A stretch of DNA of 64,000 bases from JBFMAI01 sp040755725 (GCA_040755725.1 JBFMAI010000039.1:124001-188000), one strand, 5' to 3'. Shown: positions 51,445 through 60,282, numbered from the stretch's first letter. Numbers and translations: made by a program. The notes: generated by a model not told the origin, from the letters alone.

Positions 51445-53652
51445 GTGCGTACGGGCAGGATTCAGCACCGTCTCTCGAACGTCATATTCACGGGGTTGAT
51501 GGTCTCCGTCGCGGCGGGGCTTGGGACCGGCTGTGCCGCGCCCGCCGGCCGCCCGCTGACCTTCGAGGCGATCTACGGCCCCGGGCGGGTCGAGTTCACC
51601 GGCCACGTCGCCGGCGGAATGCGCTGGCGCCCCGACGGGCGTCACTACCTCGATCGTCGCGACGACGTACTGCACCGCGTCGATCCCCTCACGGGCGAGG
51701 CGACGCCGGCCTACGATCACGCGGCGCTTCAGGCCGCCCTGGCCGCCCATCCCGACCTCGGCGAGGCGGTCGCTCAACGGCTGGCACGGCATCCAACGCT
51801 GTTGTCCGACGACCTGGACGTGGCCGTCATCGAGCACGCCGACCGCTTGTTCGCCTATCGTTTCAGCACGGGGGTCTTGCGAAAGGTGGCGGACGCCGAC
51901 GCGGACCGCGAGCTGCTGACGCTCAGCCCGGACGGGCAACACGTCGCCTTTCACGCCCGCGGCAATCTGTACGCGATCGACTTGGCCGACGGCGAGCCGA
52001 TCGCCCTGACCACGGACGGCAGCGAGACGCTGCTCAACGGCAAACTGGACTGGGTGTACCAGGAGGAGGTCTACGGCCGCGGGCAGTGGCGCGCATATTG
52101 GTGGTCCGAGGACGGCTGCCACCTGGCCTTCTTGCAGCTCGATATCACCCGCGAACCCGTCTACACCATCCTCGATGACCTGCCCACGCACCCCGAAGTG
52201 CAGACCCTGCGCTATCCCAAAGCCGGCGACCCCAATGCCATCGCTCGGCTCGGCGTGGTAACGCCCCAGGGCGGACCGATCACCTGGGTCGACCTGTCCG
52301 GCTACGGCGACACCGAGCTGCTCATCGTCCGCGTCGGGTGGTCGCACGACGGCCGCGTCATCTACGAGGTGCAAGACCGCGAACAGCGCTGGCTGGAACT
52401 GAACGAAGCGGACCCGCACACGGGTGTGGCCCGCCGGCTACTGCGCGAAGAATCGCCGGCGTGGGTTGACATCTACGGCCTGCCGCGCTGGCTCGCGGAC
52501 GGCTCGTTCCTGTGGATCAGCGCCGCCGACGGCTGGCCGCACCTGTATCACCACGAGCGCGACGGCACGTTGCGGGCCCGCCTGACCGCGGGGCCGTGGG
52601 AAGTCCGTGAGATCGAGGCGGTCGATGAGGCCGGCGGCTGGGTGTATTTGTCGGGCACGCGTGACCGCCCCGTCGAGGACCACCTGTACCGCGTCCCGCT
52701 GGGCGGCGGCGAAATCGCGCGTTTGACCGAGTCCGGCTTCACCCACCGAGTCACGCTGGATCCCGCCGGCCAGTTCTACTTCGACACGTTCAGCAACCTG
52801 CGGACGCCGCCCAGGGTGTGCTTGCGGCAAACCGACCGGACGTTGCTGCGCCAGTTGAGCGACGCGGACCGGCCCATCCGCGCGGCGTACACGTTCTCAC
52901 CGCCGGCGCTGCTCCGCATCCCCACGCCGCAGGGCCGCTTTCTCAACGCTTCGATCGTCCGACCACCCCGACGTCCGCCTGGGAAGCGGTGGCCCGTGAT
53001 GCTGTTCGTCTACGGCGGCCCGCACGCGCCGGCCGTCCACAACCGGTGGGAGGGGGAGCACGGGCTGCTCAAGCAGTGGTTGGCCCAGCAAGGCTACCTG
53101 GTGGTGACTTGCGACCCGTATTCCGCCGGCGGCGAAGGCGCGGTCAGCGCGTGGCACGCGTACGAGCGGCTCGGCGTCACCGAAGTCGAGGACCTGGAGA
53201 CCGCCCTCCGCTGGCTGGCCGAGCACGAGCACGCCGACCTGGCGCGCGTGGCGATCGAGGGATACAGCTACGGCGGCTTCCTGGTCACCTACGCCATGAC
53301 GCACAGCACGCTGTTCAAGGTCGGCGTCGCGGGGGGGCCGGTGGTCGATTGGCGGAATTACGACAGCATCTACACCGAGCGGTTCATGCGGACACCGGCC
53401 AACAACGCGCGCGGCTACGCGGCATCGTCGGTCCGCGCGGCAGCGGGGAAGCTCCACGGGCACTTGCTGCTGGTGCATGGCACGCTCGACGACAACGTGC
53501 ACTTGCAGAACACGCTGCAACTGGCACACGATCTCCAGGCGACCGGTAAGTCGTTCGAGATGATGCTCTACCCCGCCAACGGCCACGGCATCGGCCAGAA
53601 CCGGCACCACTGGCTCAAGCTCTGGCTCGGCTTCATTCAGCGGAACCTGTGA
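51445..53652 (+). CDS. S9 family (DPP4-like) peptidase, lipoprotein
   Basis: 735 residues. GTG 51445, with AGGAG eight bases upstream, starts a lipoprotein signal whose lipobox is GLGTGC. The N-terminal propeller (DPPIV_N, about 45-480) includes YQEEVYGRGQWRAYWWSEDG. The alpha/beta hydrolase domain carries the nucleophile Ser608 in GYSYGGF, Asp682 in GTLDDNVH and His714 in NGHGIG. Such peptidases cut dipeptides after Pro or Ala. The 3' end overlaps the convergent DHH gene by 20 bases. Confidence 0.93.
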   Translation: MRTGRIQHRLSNVIFTGLMVSVAAGLGTGCAAPAGRPLTFEAIYGPGRVEFTGHVAGGMRWRPDGRHYLDRRDDVLHRVDPLTGEATPAYDHAALQAALAAHPDLGEAVAQRLARHPTLLSDDLDVAVIEHADRLFAYRFSTGVLRKVADADADRELLTLSPDGQHVAFHARGNLYAIDLADGEPIALTTDGSETLLNGKLDWVYQEEVYGRGQWRAYWWSEDGCHLAFLQLDITREPVYTILDDLPTHPEVQTLRYPKAGDPNAIARLGVVTPQGGPITWVDLSGYGDTELLIVRVGWSHDGRVIYEVQDREQRWLELNEADPHTGVARRLLREESPAWVDIYGLPRWLADGSFLWISAADGWPHLYHHERDGTLRARLTAGPWEVREIEAVDEAGGWVYLSGTRDRPVEDHLYRVPLGGGEIARLTESGFTHRVTLDPAGQFYFDTFSNLRTPPRVCLRQTDRTLLRQLSDADRPIRAAYTFSPPALLRIPTPQGRFLNASIVRPPRRPPGKRWPVMLFVYGGPHAPAVHNRWEGEHGLLKQWLAQQGYLVVTCDPYSAGGEGAVSAWHAYERLGVTEVEDLETALRWLAEHEHADLARVAIEGYSYGGFLVTYAMTHSTLFKVGVAGGPVVDWRNYDSIYTERFMRTPANNARGYAASSVRAAAGKLHGHLLLVHGTLDDNVHLQNTLQLAHDLQATGKSFEMMLYPANGHGIGQNRHHWLKLWLGFIQRNL

Positions 53653-54658
53653 CCCGTGGCGTGCGCGCCAGGGCGGCCTGCGTCGCCTCAATCACCTGCG
53701 CGACTACTTGGTCCCACGGGCCCGCCGGCCGCGCCCCCGAAGCCCGTGCGTGCCCTCCGCCGCCAAACTGCGCGGCCAGCGCCGCCACGTCGAGCACCTG
53801 CTTGCTGCGGAAGTTGACGCGGACGCCGCCGTTCGGCTCTTCCGTGAACAGCACGATAGCTTCCAGGCCGGCGAGACGCCCGGCCTCGTTGACCAGGTCC
53901 TCGGTCATGCTGTGATCGGCCCCCGCCGCCGCGAAATCGCTTCGCCGCAGCTTCACCACCGCCAGCCGGCCATCGGCGTGCAGTTCCAGAGAATTGAGCA
54001 GTCGGCCGACGAGCCGGAGTCGCCCGGGTGGGTCCTGCTCATGGATGGCGCGGTAGATCGCGGGCGCCGCCGCCCCCGCTTCCGCCAGCTCCGCGGCGGC
54101 CCGCAGCATCCGGGCGTCGGTGTTGGCGAACCGGAACCACCCGCTGTCGGCTGCAATGCCGACAAAGAGGGCGGTGGCAATCGGCGGCCGCGGCGGCAGC
54201 CCGACGGTCCGCATCCACTCGTGAACCAGCAGGCACACGGCCCCCGCCGTCTCGTCGAACAACCGCAGGTCGCCCGGCCGCGTGGCGATTTCGTCGCGCG
54301 TGGGGTGATGGTCGAGCACGCCCGTGCGCGGCGCCCGCGACAGGTGCCCGGCATACGCGTCGAGTTGCGAGTGGGTACACGTGTCCAAAATGACCCAGGC
54401 ATCGCAATCCGCGACGAGCGCCGCGTGCTCCGCCTCCCAGGACCGCCAAGCCACCACGTCAGCCAGCAGCGCGTAGCGGGGCGGGAACGGCTCGCTCAGC
54501 ACCGGACGCGGGTCGAGACCAAGGTCCTGCAACACGAGCGTCATCGCGGCCAACGCTCCCAGGGCGTCGCCGTCCGGCCGCCGGTGGGACACCAGCAGCG
54601 GCCGGCGGCACGCCTCCAGCCACGCGCGCAGGTTGTGATAGTCCGCCACCGCGATCAT
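53633..54658 (-). CDS. DHH/DHHA1 phosphoesterase (NrnA-like nano-RNase / PAP phosphatase)
   Basis: 341 residues. N-terminal DHH domain with LLVSHRRPDGDALGALAAM, DAWVILDTCTHSQLDAYA and the DHH motif GVLDHHPTRDE; C-terminal DHHA1 domain with GGVRVNFRSK and AAQFGGGGHARASGA. The two-domain layout matches NrnA enzymes, which degrade short RNAs and 3'-phosphoadenosine phosphate. ATG 54658 is chosen over an upstream open frame that overlaps the divergent gene at 54712. Confidence 0.9.
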   Translation of the reverse strand: MIAVADYHNLRAWLEACRRPLLVSHRRPDGDALGALAAMTLVLQDLGLDPRPVLSEPFPPRYALLADVVAWRSWEAEHAALVADCDAWVILDTCTHSQLDAYAGHLSRAPRTGVLDHHPTRDEIATRPGDLRLFDETAGAVCLLVHEWMRTVGLPPRPPIATALFVGIAADSGWFRFANTDARMLRAAAELAEAGAAAPAIYRAIHEQDPPGRLRLVGRLLNSLELHADGRLAVVKLRRSDFAAAGADHSMTEDLVNEAGRLAGLEAIVLFTEEPNGGVRVNFRSKQVLDVAALAAQFGGGGHARASGARPAGPWDQVVAQVIEATQAALARTPRVTGSAE

Positions 54659-54711
54659 GATCCCGGGATTGTACGTCGCGGCGGGCGCCTCCGCAGCGAC
54701 CGGGAGAGCGA

Positions 54712-55761
54712 ATGGCGATTCTGAGACAGCTCGCCGACCCCTCCGGCTACCGGCCGTGCGCCTGGGACTTGAAGGCCGACCCGGCCGCGCGGGCCTACTG
54801 GGCCGAGTTGTTCCGCTGGCACCTGGATCAGGTGCTGCTGCCGCTCGTGGCGGAAGTCTATTTGCCGGCGCCGGCGCAGGTGGGCGCCTTGCGGTCCGAC
54901 TACCTCGCACGATTCGACGAAGTGGAGCAGCAGCCGGAGCGGTTTGAACGACTAGACGTCCTGCGGTTCACCGAGCTTCGGCGGGACGTGCTGGCCCGTC
55001 ACGGGTTTAGCGACCCGTTTTGCCATGTGAAGCAGCGGGCGAACGCGGCGGCGCTGGCCGTATGGCCGCAACTCCGCGCGGAACTCGACGCCGCCCCGCC
55101 GCGCCGGCAACGGGACTTGCTGGCGCGCGGCCTGATGGCCGGCAACCTGTTTGACCTGGGCTCGCGGGCGACGGTGGCGAGCGAGGCGGAGGCCAACGCA
55201 GAGTTTCTGTGCACGCGCGACCGCCAACCGCCCCGCCCGTGGTTCCGCGACGACGTGGACCGCTGGTGGCGACGCTGGGACGACCGGCCCTACCGACACG
55301 CGGTGTGCTTCGTGGACAACGCGGGCGGGGATATTGTTCTGGGGTGTCTGCCGTTGGCGCGCTGGATGCTCGCCCGCGGGGCCCGCGTCACGCTGGCCGC
55401 CAACACCGGCCCGGCATTGAACGACATCACCGCCGCGGAACTGACGCCGCTGCTCGCGCGGTGCGCCGAGCCCGACCCGTTCTTGGCATCCGCGTGGCGC
55501 GACGGCCGGCTGCGCGTCGCGGCCACCGGCGGCACCACCCCCCTGCTCGACCTGACGGACTTGAACGGCGATTTCGTCGCGCTAACCGCCGACGCCGACT
55601 TGATTCACCTACACGGCATGGGCCGCGGCATCGAGAGCAACTTCCATGTCCCCTTCATGTGCGACACACTGACCACGGCGGTCCTCAAGGACGACGCCGT
55701 CGCGGCCCACCTGGGCGGCCGGGTCTTCGACTGTGTGTTTCGATTTGAACCCGCCCGGTAA
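54712..55761 (+). CDS. DUF89 metal-dependent phosphatase, PANK4-like
   Basis: 349 residues. The damage-control phosphatase fold is seen in AVCFVDNAGGDIVLGCLPLA (metal-binding Asp, Asn), LAANTGPALNDITAAEL and HLHGMGRGIESNF. The N-terminal helical part is also present (FCHVKQRANAAALAVWPQL). The spacing and motifs match the C-terminal phosphatase of pantothenate kinase 4, which removes phosphate from damaged 4'-phosphopantetheine, more than they match the sugar-phosphate DUF89 enzymes. GGGAG lies five bases before the ATG. No kinase domain is fused. Substrate inferred only. Confidence 0.8.
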   Translation: MAILRQLADPSGYRPCAWDLKADPAARAYWAELFRWHLDQVLLPLVAEVYLPAPAQVGALRSDYLARFDEVEQQPERFERLDVLRFTELRRDVLARHGFSDPFCHVKQRANAAALAVWPQLRAELDAAPPRRQRDLLARGLMAGNLFDLGSRATVASEAEANAEFLCTRDRQPPRPWFRDDVDRWWRRWDDRPYRHAVCFVDNAGGDIVLGCLPLARWMLARGARVTLAANTGPALNDITAAELTPLLARCAEPDPFLASAWRDGRLRVAATGGTTPLLDLTDLNGDFVALTADADLIHLHGMGRGIESNFHVPFMCDTLTTAVLKDDAVAAHLGGRVFDCVFRFEPAR

Positions 55762-55771
55762 GAAGATCCGT

Positions 55772-56287
55772 TCACGGTCTGCGCCGCGAGCCCTTCTCGT
55801 CCTCGTCGATGGCATGTACGACGGCATGATCGTCAGGAAAACGCTCCCGCAACACGGGCAAGACCGCGTTCAGCGCCTGCTTCTCCAGCGGCTGCAAACC
55901 CGGCGTGACACGCTCCGCGTCGCCCAGCCACTCCTTCCATCGCGGCAGCGGGACGCGGATGTCGCTGCCTACGTCGCGTAGCCGAATTGACGCCTGCTCG
56001 ATTGGTCGCTCCGGATTGACGGCCAGGTAGACCCGGTCGTCGTCGTGGACCGCCCACCAGAACGGGTTTCGCCGGTTTGCTTCCCGCCAGGCGTCCACGT
56101 AGCGCCGTGCGAATCGCGCACGCTCGGGCCAATCGGCGTAGCACGGCCAGTGCATGGGCGCGTTGGCGTACCGACGCAGAGGATCCGCGGGCGGCAGAAA
56201 GTCACCGGTCGCCCGAAAGTGCGGCTCGTGCACACCAATCCCCCCCCCGCAGAGGCTGCACCGAAGTGCCGGAAGCAGCGAGCCCAT
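55772..56287 (-). CDS. Conserved hypothetical protein with Cys/His zinc site
   Basis: About 171 residues with the chosen start at 56287. The N-terminal CSLCGGGIGVHEPHF and MHWPCYADWPERARF supply a Cys-Cys-His-Cys zinc-finger-like site. A Trp-rich middle part (NPFWWAVHDDDRVYLAVNP) follows, and a C-terminal helical part ends acidic then basic. A run of nine G encodes the GGG after CSLC. The frame stays open upstream to 56488, but that stretch crosses the hairpin/U-tract at 56426-56470, so the later start is favoured. Function unknown. Confidence 0.6.
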   Translation of the reverse strand: MGSLLPALRCSLCGGGIGVHEPHFRATGDFLPPADPLRRYANAPMHWPCYADWPERARFARRYVDAWREANRRNPFWWAVHDDDRVYLAVNPERPIEQASIRLRDVGSDIRVPLPRWKEWLGDAERVTPGLQPLEKQALNAVLPVLRERFPDDHAVVHAIDEDEKGSRRRP

Positions 56288-56425
56288 CCCTCGAACCCCA
56301 TCTCCCAAGGAGGCCTGGTCCGAGCCGAATGCCATCGGACCTGTCGATCCGACTGGCATTATACCGGACGTTGCCGTGTCGCAAGAGCCCAGGCCCGGTA
56401 CCCAGGAGGCCGAGACCAAGAGTCC

Positions 56426-56470
56426 AAAAAAAGAGGGCACCGAGTGCCGTGTGGCGTACCCGGTGCTCTC
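56426..56470 (-). terminator. Intrinsic terminator facing leftwards
   Basis: On the minus strand GAGAGCACCG pairs with CGGTGCCCTC (nine pairs, one mismatch, 18-base loop) and is followed by seven T. It lies upstream of the hypothetical gene and downstream of a possible promoter at 56497-56518, with no gene between. It could be an attenuator or the end of a small RNA. Confidence 0.65.
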
Positions 56471-56496
56471 CGGAGGGGAAAGAAGCAATAGTAGTT

Positions 56497-56518
56497 TACC
56501 GCTCGCAATTATGTCGTC
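56497..56518 (-). promoter_or_regulatory. Possible minus-strand promoter in AT-rich island
   Basis: TTGACG (starting at 56518 on the minus strand), 16-base spacer, TAAACT. Transcription would begin about 56485 and meet the terminator hairpin after only about 15-60 nt. Confidence 0.4.
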
Positions 56519-56653
56519 AAGTCGTTTTTATCGGGCTCTTGCCAATGGAACCACAGCCTCACGCTACGCAGACGAATGCTAAGTTGTTTAATAACAATAC
56601 TTTAATACTTAACCGTGCGCGGTTTAGGACTTCGCGTGAAAAAACTTCACGCC

Positions 56654-56724
56654 GGAGCACAACCTGCCCGAAACACCGCGATCACCCATGACGGATAACC
56701 GTCTTGACAGAACCTTAGTGCTCC
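56654..56724. other. 71-base segment closed by a 7-bp inverted repeat
   Basis: GGAGCAC at 56654-56660 pairs exactly with GTGCTCC at 56718-56724, and GACGG/CCGTC (56690-56703) forms an internal hairpin. The segment lies in an island (about 56490-56740) that is visibly richer in A and T than the rest of the window. A second hairpin GCGTGAA/TTCACGC sits at 56634-56652. It does not fold as a tRNA. It could be a structured leader or a small mobile remnant. Confidence 0.35.
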
Positions 56725-56732
56725 CGTCTAGT
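56704..56732 (+). promoter_or_regulatory. Promoter of the sugar-isomerase-like gene
   Basis: Consensus TTGACA (56704-56709), 17-base spacer, TCTAGT (56727-56732), giving a leader of about 90 nt before ATG 56826. Confidence 0.5.
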
Positions 56733-56825
56733 TAGACTTGGTGCCGCCGCCGCGCCGGCGCGGCGCGAACGGCTCCCAGGGTGCAGCGCCGACCGAGAGC
56801 TCTCCTCGCCGATGCGGAGGTCGCC

Positions 56826-57971
56826 ATGGCGCTCGTTGACTTACGTCCTCAGGCCATCCGCCGTAGTCACGACGCGCTCCTGGCCCATCTGCGGTCGTTC
56901 GAATTGGACCTGAAGTTCTCGGCGGGTATCTGGTTCTTCTCCCCTGCCGGCAGCCGCTTCCATGAACGTTACGGCGACGAGCTGGGCATCGAGCAACGCC
57001 TCGACATCGCCGCCCGCCTGGCCGCCCACGGTCTGGCTGCTCTCGAGGCGCACTATCCGAACGAGATCAACGAAGACAACCTCGACTTGTGGAAGAAGTT
57101 TGCCGCCGACACCGGCATCCGCCTCATCACCGTCATCCCATTGCTGTTCTGGGACGACCAGTTCGAATGGGGTTCGCTTTCCAACCCCTTGGACAAGCCG
57201 CGTCGGCTGGCCATCCAGCGCACGCGGCGGGCGCTGAAGCTCAACCGCGAGCTCGATACCGACTTCGCGGTCGTCTGGCCGGGGATCGACGGGTACGAGA
57301 ACCCGTTCGCCGTGGACTTCGTGGCCCTGCGCGACCGTTTCGCGGCCGGGCTGGCGGAGGCGATGGATGCCGCGCCCGGCGTGCGCGTGGCCTTCGAGCC
57401 GAAGCCCTACGAGCCGCGCGGGCACATCCTGTTTGGCACGACGCCCGAGGGGCTGCTTTTGGCGCACCGGGTGGAGGGGCTGCTGCGCCACGACGAGAAT
57501 CGGCGGCTGCTGGCGGAGGGGCACGCGCTGGTCGGGCTGAACCCGGAAATCGGGCACGTGCGCATGGGGTACGAGGACCTGGCGTACGCGTACAGCTGGC
57601 CGCTGTCGGAGGGGCGACTGGCGCACACGCACTGCAACAGCCAACCGCTCGGCAACTACGACCAGGACCTGAACGTCGGCGTCGTGTCGCCGGAGCAGTT
57701 GGAAGCGCTGCTCTACACGCTGAAAATGTACGGGTATCGCGGGTACTTCGGCATCGACATTAACCCCGAGCGGATGCCGGTGGAGACGGCGCTGCGCAAC
57801 AGCATGGATGCGATCCGGGCCGCTAATGACCGCATCAACGACCTGGACCACGAGGCAATCCTGTACGCGCAGATGAACCCGGACAAGGCCCGCGGCTGGC
57901 TGGAGGCGCACCTAATCCGCGCCCGGGCCCCGCGCCCCGAGCGCCTTGCGCCGCTGCCCCGGCCGCAGTAG
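56826..57971 (+). CDS. Xylose-isomerase-like TIM-barrel sugar isomerase
   Basis: 381 residues. Matches a group of proteins annotated as xylose isomerase: LKFSAGIWFFSPAGSRFHER, GLAALEAHYPNEINEDNLDL, FAVVWPGIDGYENPFAVDF, RVAFEPKPYEPRGHILFGTT (metal-ligand Glu), ALVGLNPEIGHVRMGYEDL, LAHTHCNSQPLGNYDQDLN and GYFGIDINPERMP. The conserved acidic and His residues for two metals appear intact. GGAGG lies five bases before ATG 56826. It interconverts an aldose and a ketose; the sugar is not known. Confidence 0.85.
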   Translation: MALVDLRPQAIRRSHDALLAHLRSFELDLKFSAGIWFFSPAGSRFHERYGDELGIEQRLDIAARLAAHGLAALEAHYPNEINEDNLDLWKKFAADTGIRLITVIPLLFWDDQFEWGSLSNPLDKPRRLAIQRTRRALKLNRELDTDFAVVWPGIDGYENPFAVDFVALRDRFAAGLAEAMDAAPGVRVAFEPKPYEPRGHILFGTTPEGLLLAHRVEGLLRHDENRRLLAEGHALVGLNPEIGHVRMGYEDLAYAYSWPLSEGRLAHTHCNSQPLGNYDQDLNVGVVSPEQLEALLYTLKMYGYRGYFGIDINPERMPVETALRNSMDAIRAANDRINDLDHEAILYAQMNPDKARGWLEAHLIRARAPRPERLAPLPRPQ

Positions 57972-58003
57972 CGCCACCGGACCTGCGGGGCATCGGAGAT
58001 TTG

Positions 58004-58750
58004 ATGGTTGCGCAACGTCGGCCACGTCGATCGCCATCCCCACGCCGAGCCGCACTGCTCGTGGTCACCACGGCTGCGTGTTTGACCGGCCTCGCCGCCT
58101 GTTCGCCTCCGCCGGCACCGCCCGCCACCCGGCCGATGGTCCTCGAATCGCCGAAGATCGTCCTCCAGCGCTTGCTCGACCACCGCGGTCGGCATCGGTA
58201 CCACGATCTGGCGGCCCTGGTCGTGCCCCCGCGCGGCAGTGAGGTGCTCAACGTCCTGATGGCCGTCGATGAGTTCCTCGCCGCCAACGGCCGGCTGTGC
58301 GACTGGATCCGCACCCATGTTGCCGTGGGGCTCGCGCAGACCATCGACCAAAGCTACGTCCTCGACGACCTCTCCGACTACGCCGGCGACGACCTCGGCG
58401 TGTTCAGTCGGCGGGTCACGCTGCTGGATGCGGCCGTCGGCGACACCGTGGCGACGGTCGGCTACACCGTCGAGGGCCGCGTGCCGGCCAAGTGCGCGCG
58501 GCTGCGCGTGATCGGCGGGCAGTGGCTGTACGACCCGGGCCCCCCGGTTTCGGAACACCTGCCGGCGGCGTTCCGCGACATGGCCCGCGGCCTGGACCTC
58601 GTTCTGGCCGAGCTGGAGGCCGGCCGCATTACCCGGCAGCAACTCCTCGACACGCCGGAGGTGCTCCAGGAAAAGGTGATCGCGCGTCTGCGGCGCGGCG
58701 TGACGCTGCTTTCCAAGGCCCAGGCCGCGCGCCTGGCGGAGCGACCGTGA
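58004..58750 (+). CDS. Lipoprotein of unknown function
   Basis: 248 residues. Lipoprotein signal RAALLVVTTAACLTGLAAC (lipobox LAAC). The mature domain is alpha/beta with SPKIVLQRLLDHRGRHRYHD, NVLMAVDEFLAANGRLCDW and VGYTVEGRVPAKCARLRVIG, resembling NTF2-like folds only loosely. GGAG precedes ATG 58004. It overlaps the next gene by four bases (GTGA). Confidence 0.7.
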   Translation: MVAQRRPRRSPSPRRAALLVVTTAACLTGLAACSPPPAPPATRPMVLESPKIVLQRLLDHRGRHRYHDLAALVVPPRGSEVLNVLMAVDEFLAANGRLCDWIRTHVAVGLAQTIDQSYVLDDLSDYAGDDLGVFSRRVTLLDAAVGDTVATVGYTVEGRVPAKCARLRVIGGQWLYDPGPPVSEHLPAAFRDMARGLDLVLAELEAGRITRQQLLDTPEVLQEKVIARLRRGVTLLSKAQAARLAERP

Positions 58751-59451
58751 GCGCGGGAGCCCGTTCCGCAACCCCAACCGCGCCGGTTCGCCGGCTGCTC
58801 TTGGTGCGGCACGGGTTGCCGGACTATCGCGGGGGGCAGCGCGGTGACGAAATCCCCGGTCCGCCGCTGTCCGCCGTCGGGTGGGCGCAGGCCCGGCAGG
58901 CGGCCCGTGCCGTTCAGCCCCATGCGCCACAAGCCGTGTACACGTCGCCTCTGGTCCGTGCTCAACAGACTGCAGCCTGCATCGCCGAGTGCCTGGCACA
59001 ACCCGCGCGCACGGAGGGGGCCCTCCGCGAATGGCACCGGACCGAACGGTTGTATGACGTGAGCGCCCGCATGGCGGGCTGGCTGGTACGCTGGCTGCGC
59101 GGCGGCGAGACGTGCGCGGTCGCCGTCAGTCACGCTTCGCCGCTGCTGGCGGTTTTGCGGTCGGCCTTGTACCTGCCGCACGTTGGCTGGTACCGGACCG
59201 GGCACCCGGAACGGCTGGAAATCTCCAGCGCCGACGGGTTCGAAGTCTCGATGGCGTCCGTGTTCGAGCTCTTGTTCGAGCCGACGGCCGTGACGGCCCG
59301 GTGCCTGTTCCACCCCCTGCCGCGCGTGCTGAGCGTATGGAACCGCCGGACGCTGACGAGCCTGCCGCGGCCGGTGGTGGGCAACCGGGAAAACCGGATC
59401 GTCCGCCGGCCAAACTGGCTCGGCCTGGTGGGCTACGGGGCGTGGCAGTGA
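58747..59451 (+). CDS. Histidine phosphatase superfamily protein
   Basis: 234 residues from a GTG start that overlaps the lipoprotein stop. Catalytic elements are the RHG motif LLLVRHGLPDY, Arg in SPLVRAQQTAA, Glu in REWHRTERLYD and the second His in VAVSHASPLLAVL. It is a member of the phosphoglycerate-mutase-like phosphatases; substrate unknown. A C-terminal 60-residue tail rich in Arg and Pro is extra. Confidence 0.87.
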   Translation: MSAGARSATPTAPVRRLLLVRHGLPDYRGGQRGDEIPGPPLSAVGWAQARQAARAVQPHAPQAVYTSPLVRAQQTAACIAECLAQPARTEGALREWHRTERLYDVSARMAGWLVRWLRGGETCAVAVSHASPLLAVLRSALYLPHVGWYRTGHPERLEISSADGFEVSMASVFELLFEPTAVTARCLFHPLPRVLSVWNRRTLTSLPRPVVGNRENRIVRRPNWLGLVGYGAWQ

Positions 59452-59469
59452 TTTCGCCGGCGGGGCTGC

Positions 59470-60282
59470 TCAGGAGGTGGCGGGCGGCCCGCTGGCGGGA
59501 GCCTCAACGGGCGCGTGCATGTTGATGGGGCCGCAACCCGCGCCAAGCCGCGGCGCCGTCCGGATAGCGTGCGTCACGAAGGCCTTGGCCCCCTGCACGG
59601 CCGCCGACAGCTCCTCGCCGCAGGCGATCCGGGCGGTGATCGCGGCCGAGAACACGCATCCCGTTCCGTGCGTGTGGGGCGAATCAATGCGTGGGGCAGC
59701 GAAGCGGTGGACGTCGCCCGCGGTCCACAGCAGATCGACCGCGCTGTCGGCCAACCGGCCGCCTTTGATGAGCACGTTCGGCACGCCGCACAGGGCGATT
59801 CGCGCCGCGGCTTTCTCCATCGTCTTCAGGTCGGTCACTTCCATCTCGGCCAGCGCCGCGGCCTCGGGGAGATTGGGTGTCACCAGCGTGGCATGGGGGA
59901 GCAGTCGCCGCCGGAGCACCTCGGCCGCGTCGCGGTCGATGAGCGGCGCCCCGTGCTTACTGACCATCACCGGATCGACGACCAGCGGGAACCCGAAATT
60001 GACCGCTCGGTCCGCCAGGGCGGCGATGACACCCGCCTGCCCGAGCGCCCCGGTCTTGGCGGCAACGGGTGGCACGTCCGCGAGGACGGCGTCGAGCTGC
60101 GCCAGCACGAAAGCGGGCTCAAGATAGTGGATCGCCGTCACCGCCCGCGTGTTCTGCACGGTCAGGAGCGTCACGACGCTCGTGCCGAAGACGCCGTGCT
60201 GGTGGAACGTCTTGAGGTCCGCCTGCAAACCGGCTCCGCCGGAGGGGTCCGACCCCGCGATCGTCAGCGCGACGGAGATCAT
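59470..60282 (-). CDS. thiD: Hydroxymethylpyrimidine (phosphomethylpyrimidine) kinase
   Basis: 270 residues. Phosphorylates HMP and HMP-P in thiamin synthesis and salvage. The ribokinase-fold signatures are present: ALTIAGSDPSGGAGLQADLK, VVDPVMVSKHGAPLI, LVTPNLPEAAALAEM, NVLIKGG and the anion hole/active Asp in DSPHTHGTGCVFSAAITARI. ATG 60282 overlaps the tenA stop by four bases. It is last in a four-gene operon with two TenA proteins and a PEBP protein. Confidence 0.95.
   Translation of the reverse strand: MISVALTIAGSDPSGGAGLQADLKTFHQHGVFGTSVVTLLTVQNTRAVTAIHYLEPAFVLAQLDAVLADVPPVAAKTGALGQAGVIAALADRAVNFGFPLVVDPVMVSKHGAPLIDRDAAEVLRRRLLPHATLVTPNLPEAAALAEMEVTDLKTMEKAAARIALCGVPNVLIKGGRLADSAVDLLWTAGDVHRFAAPRIDSPHTHGTGCVFSAAITARIACGEELSAAVQGAKAFVTHAIRTAPRLGAGCGPINMHAPVEAPASGPPATS

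Noticed and set aside
56654..56724. tRNA-like gene from the 7-bp closing stem
   Set aside because: The 71-base length is suggestive, but there is no D arm, T loop or seven-base anticodon loop in either orientation.
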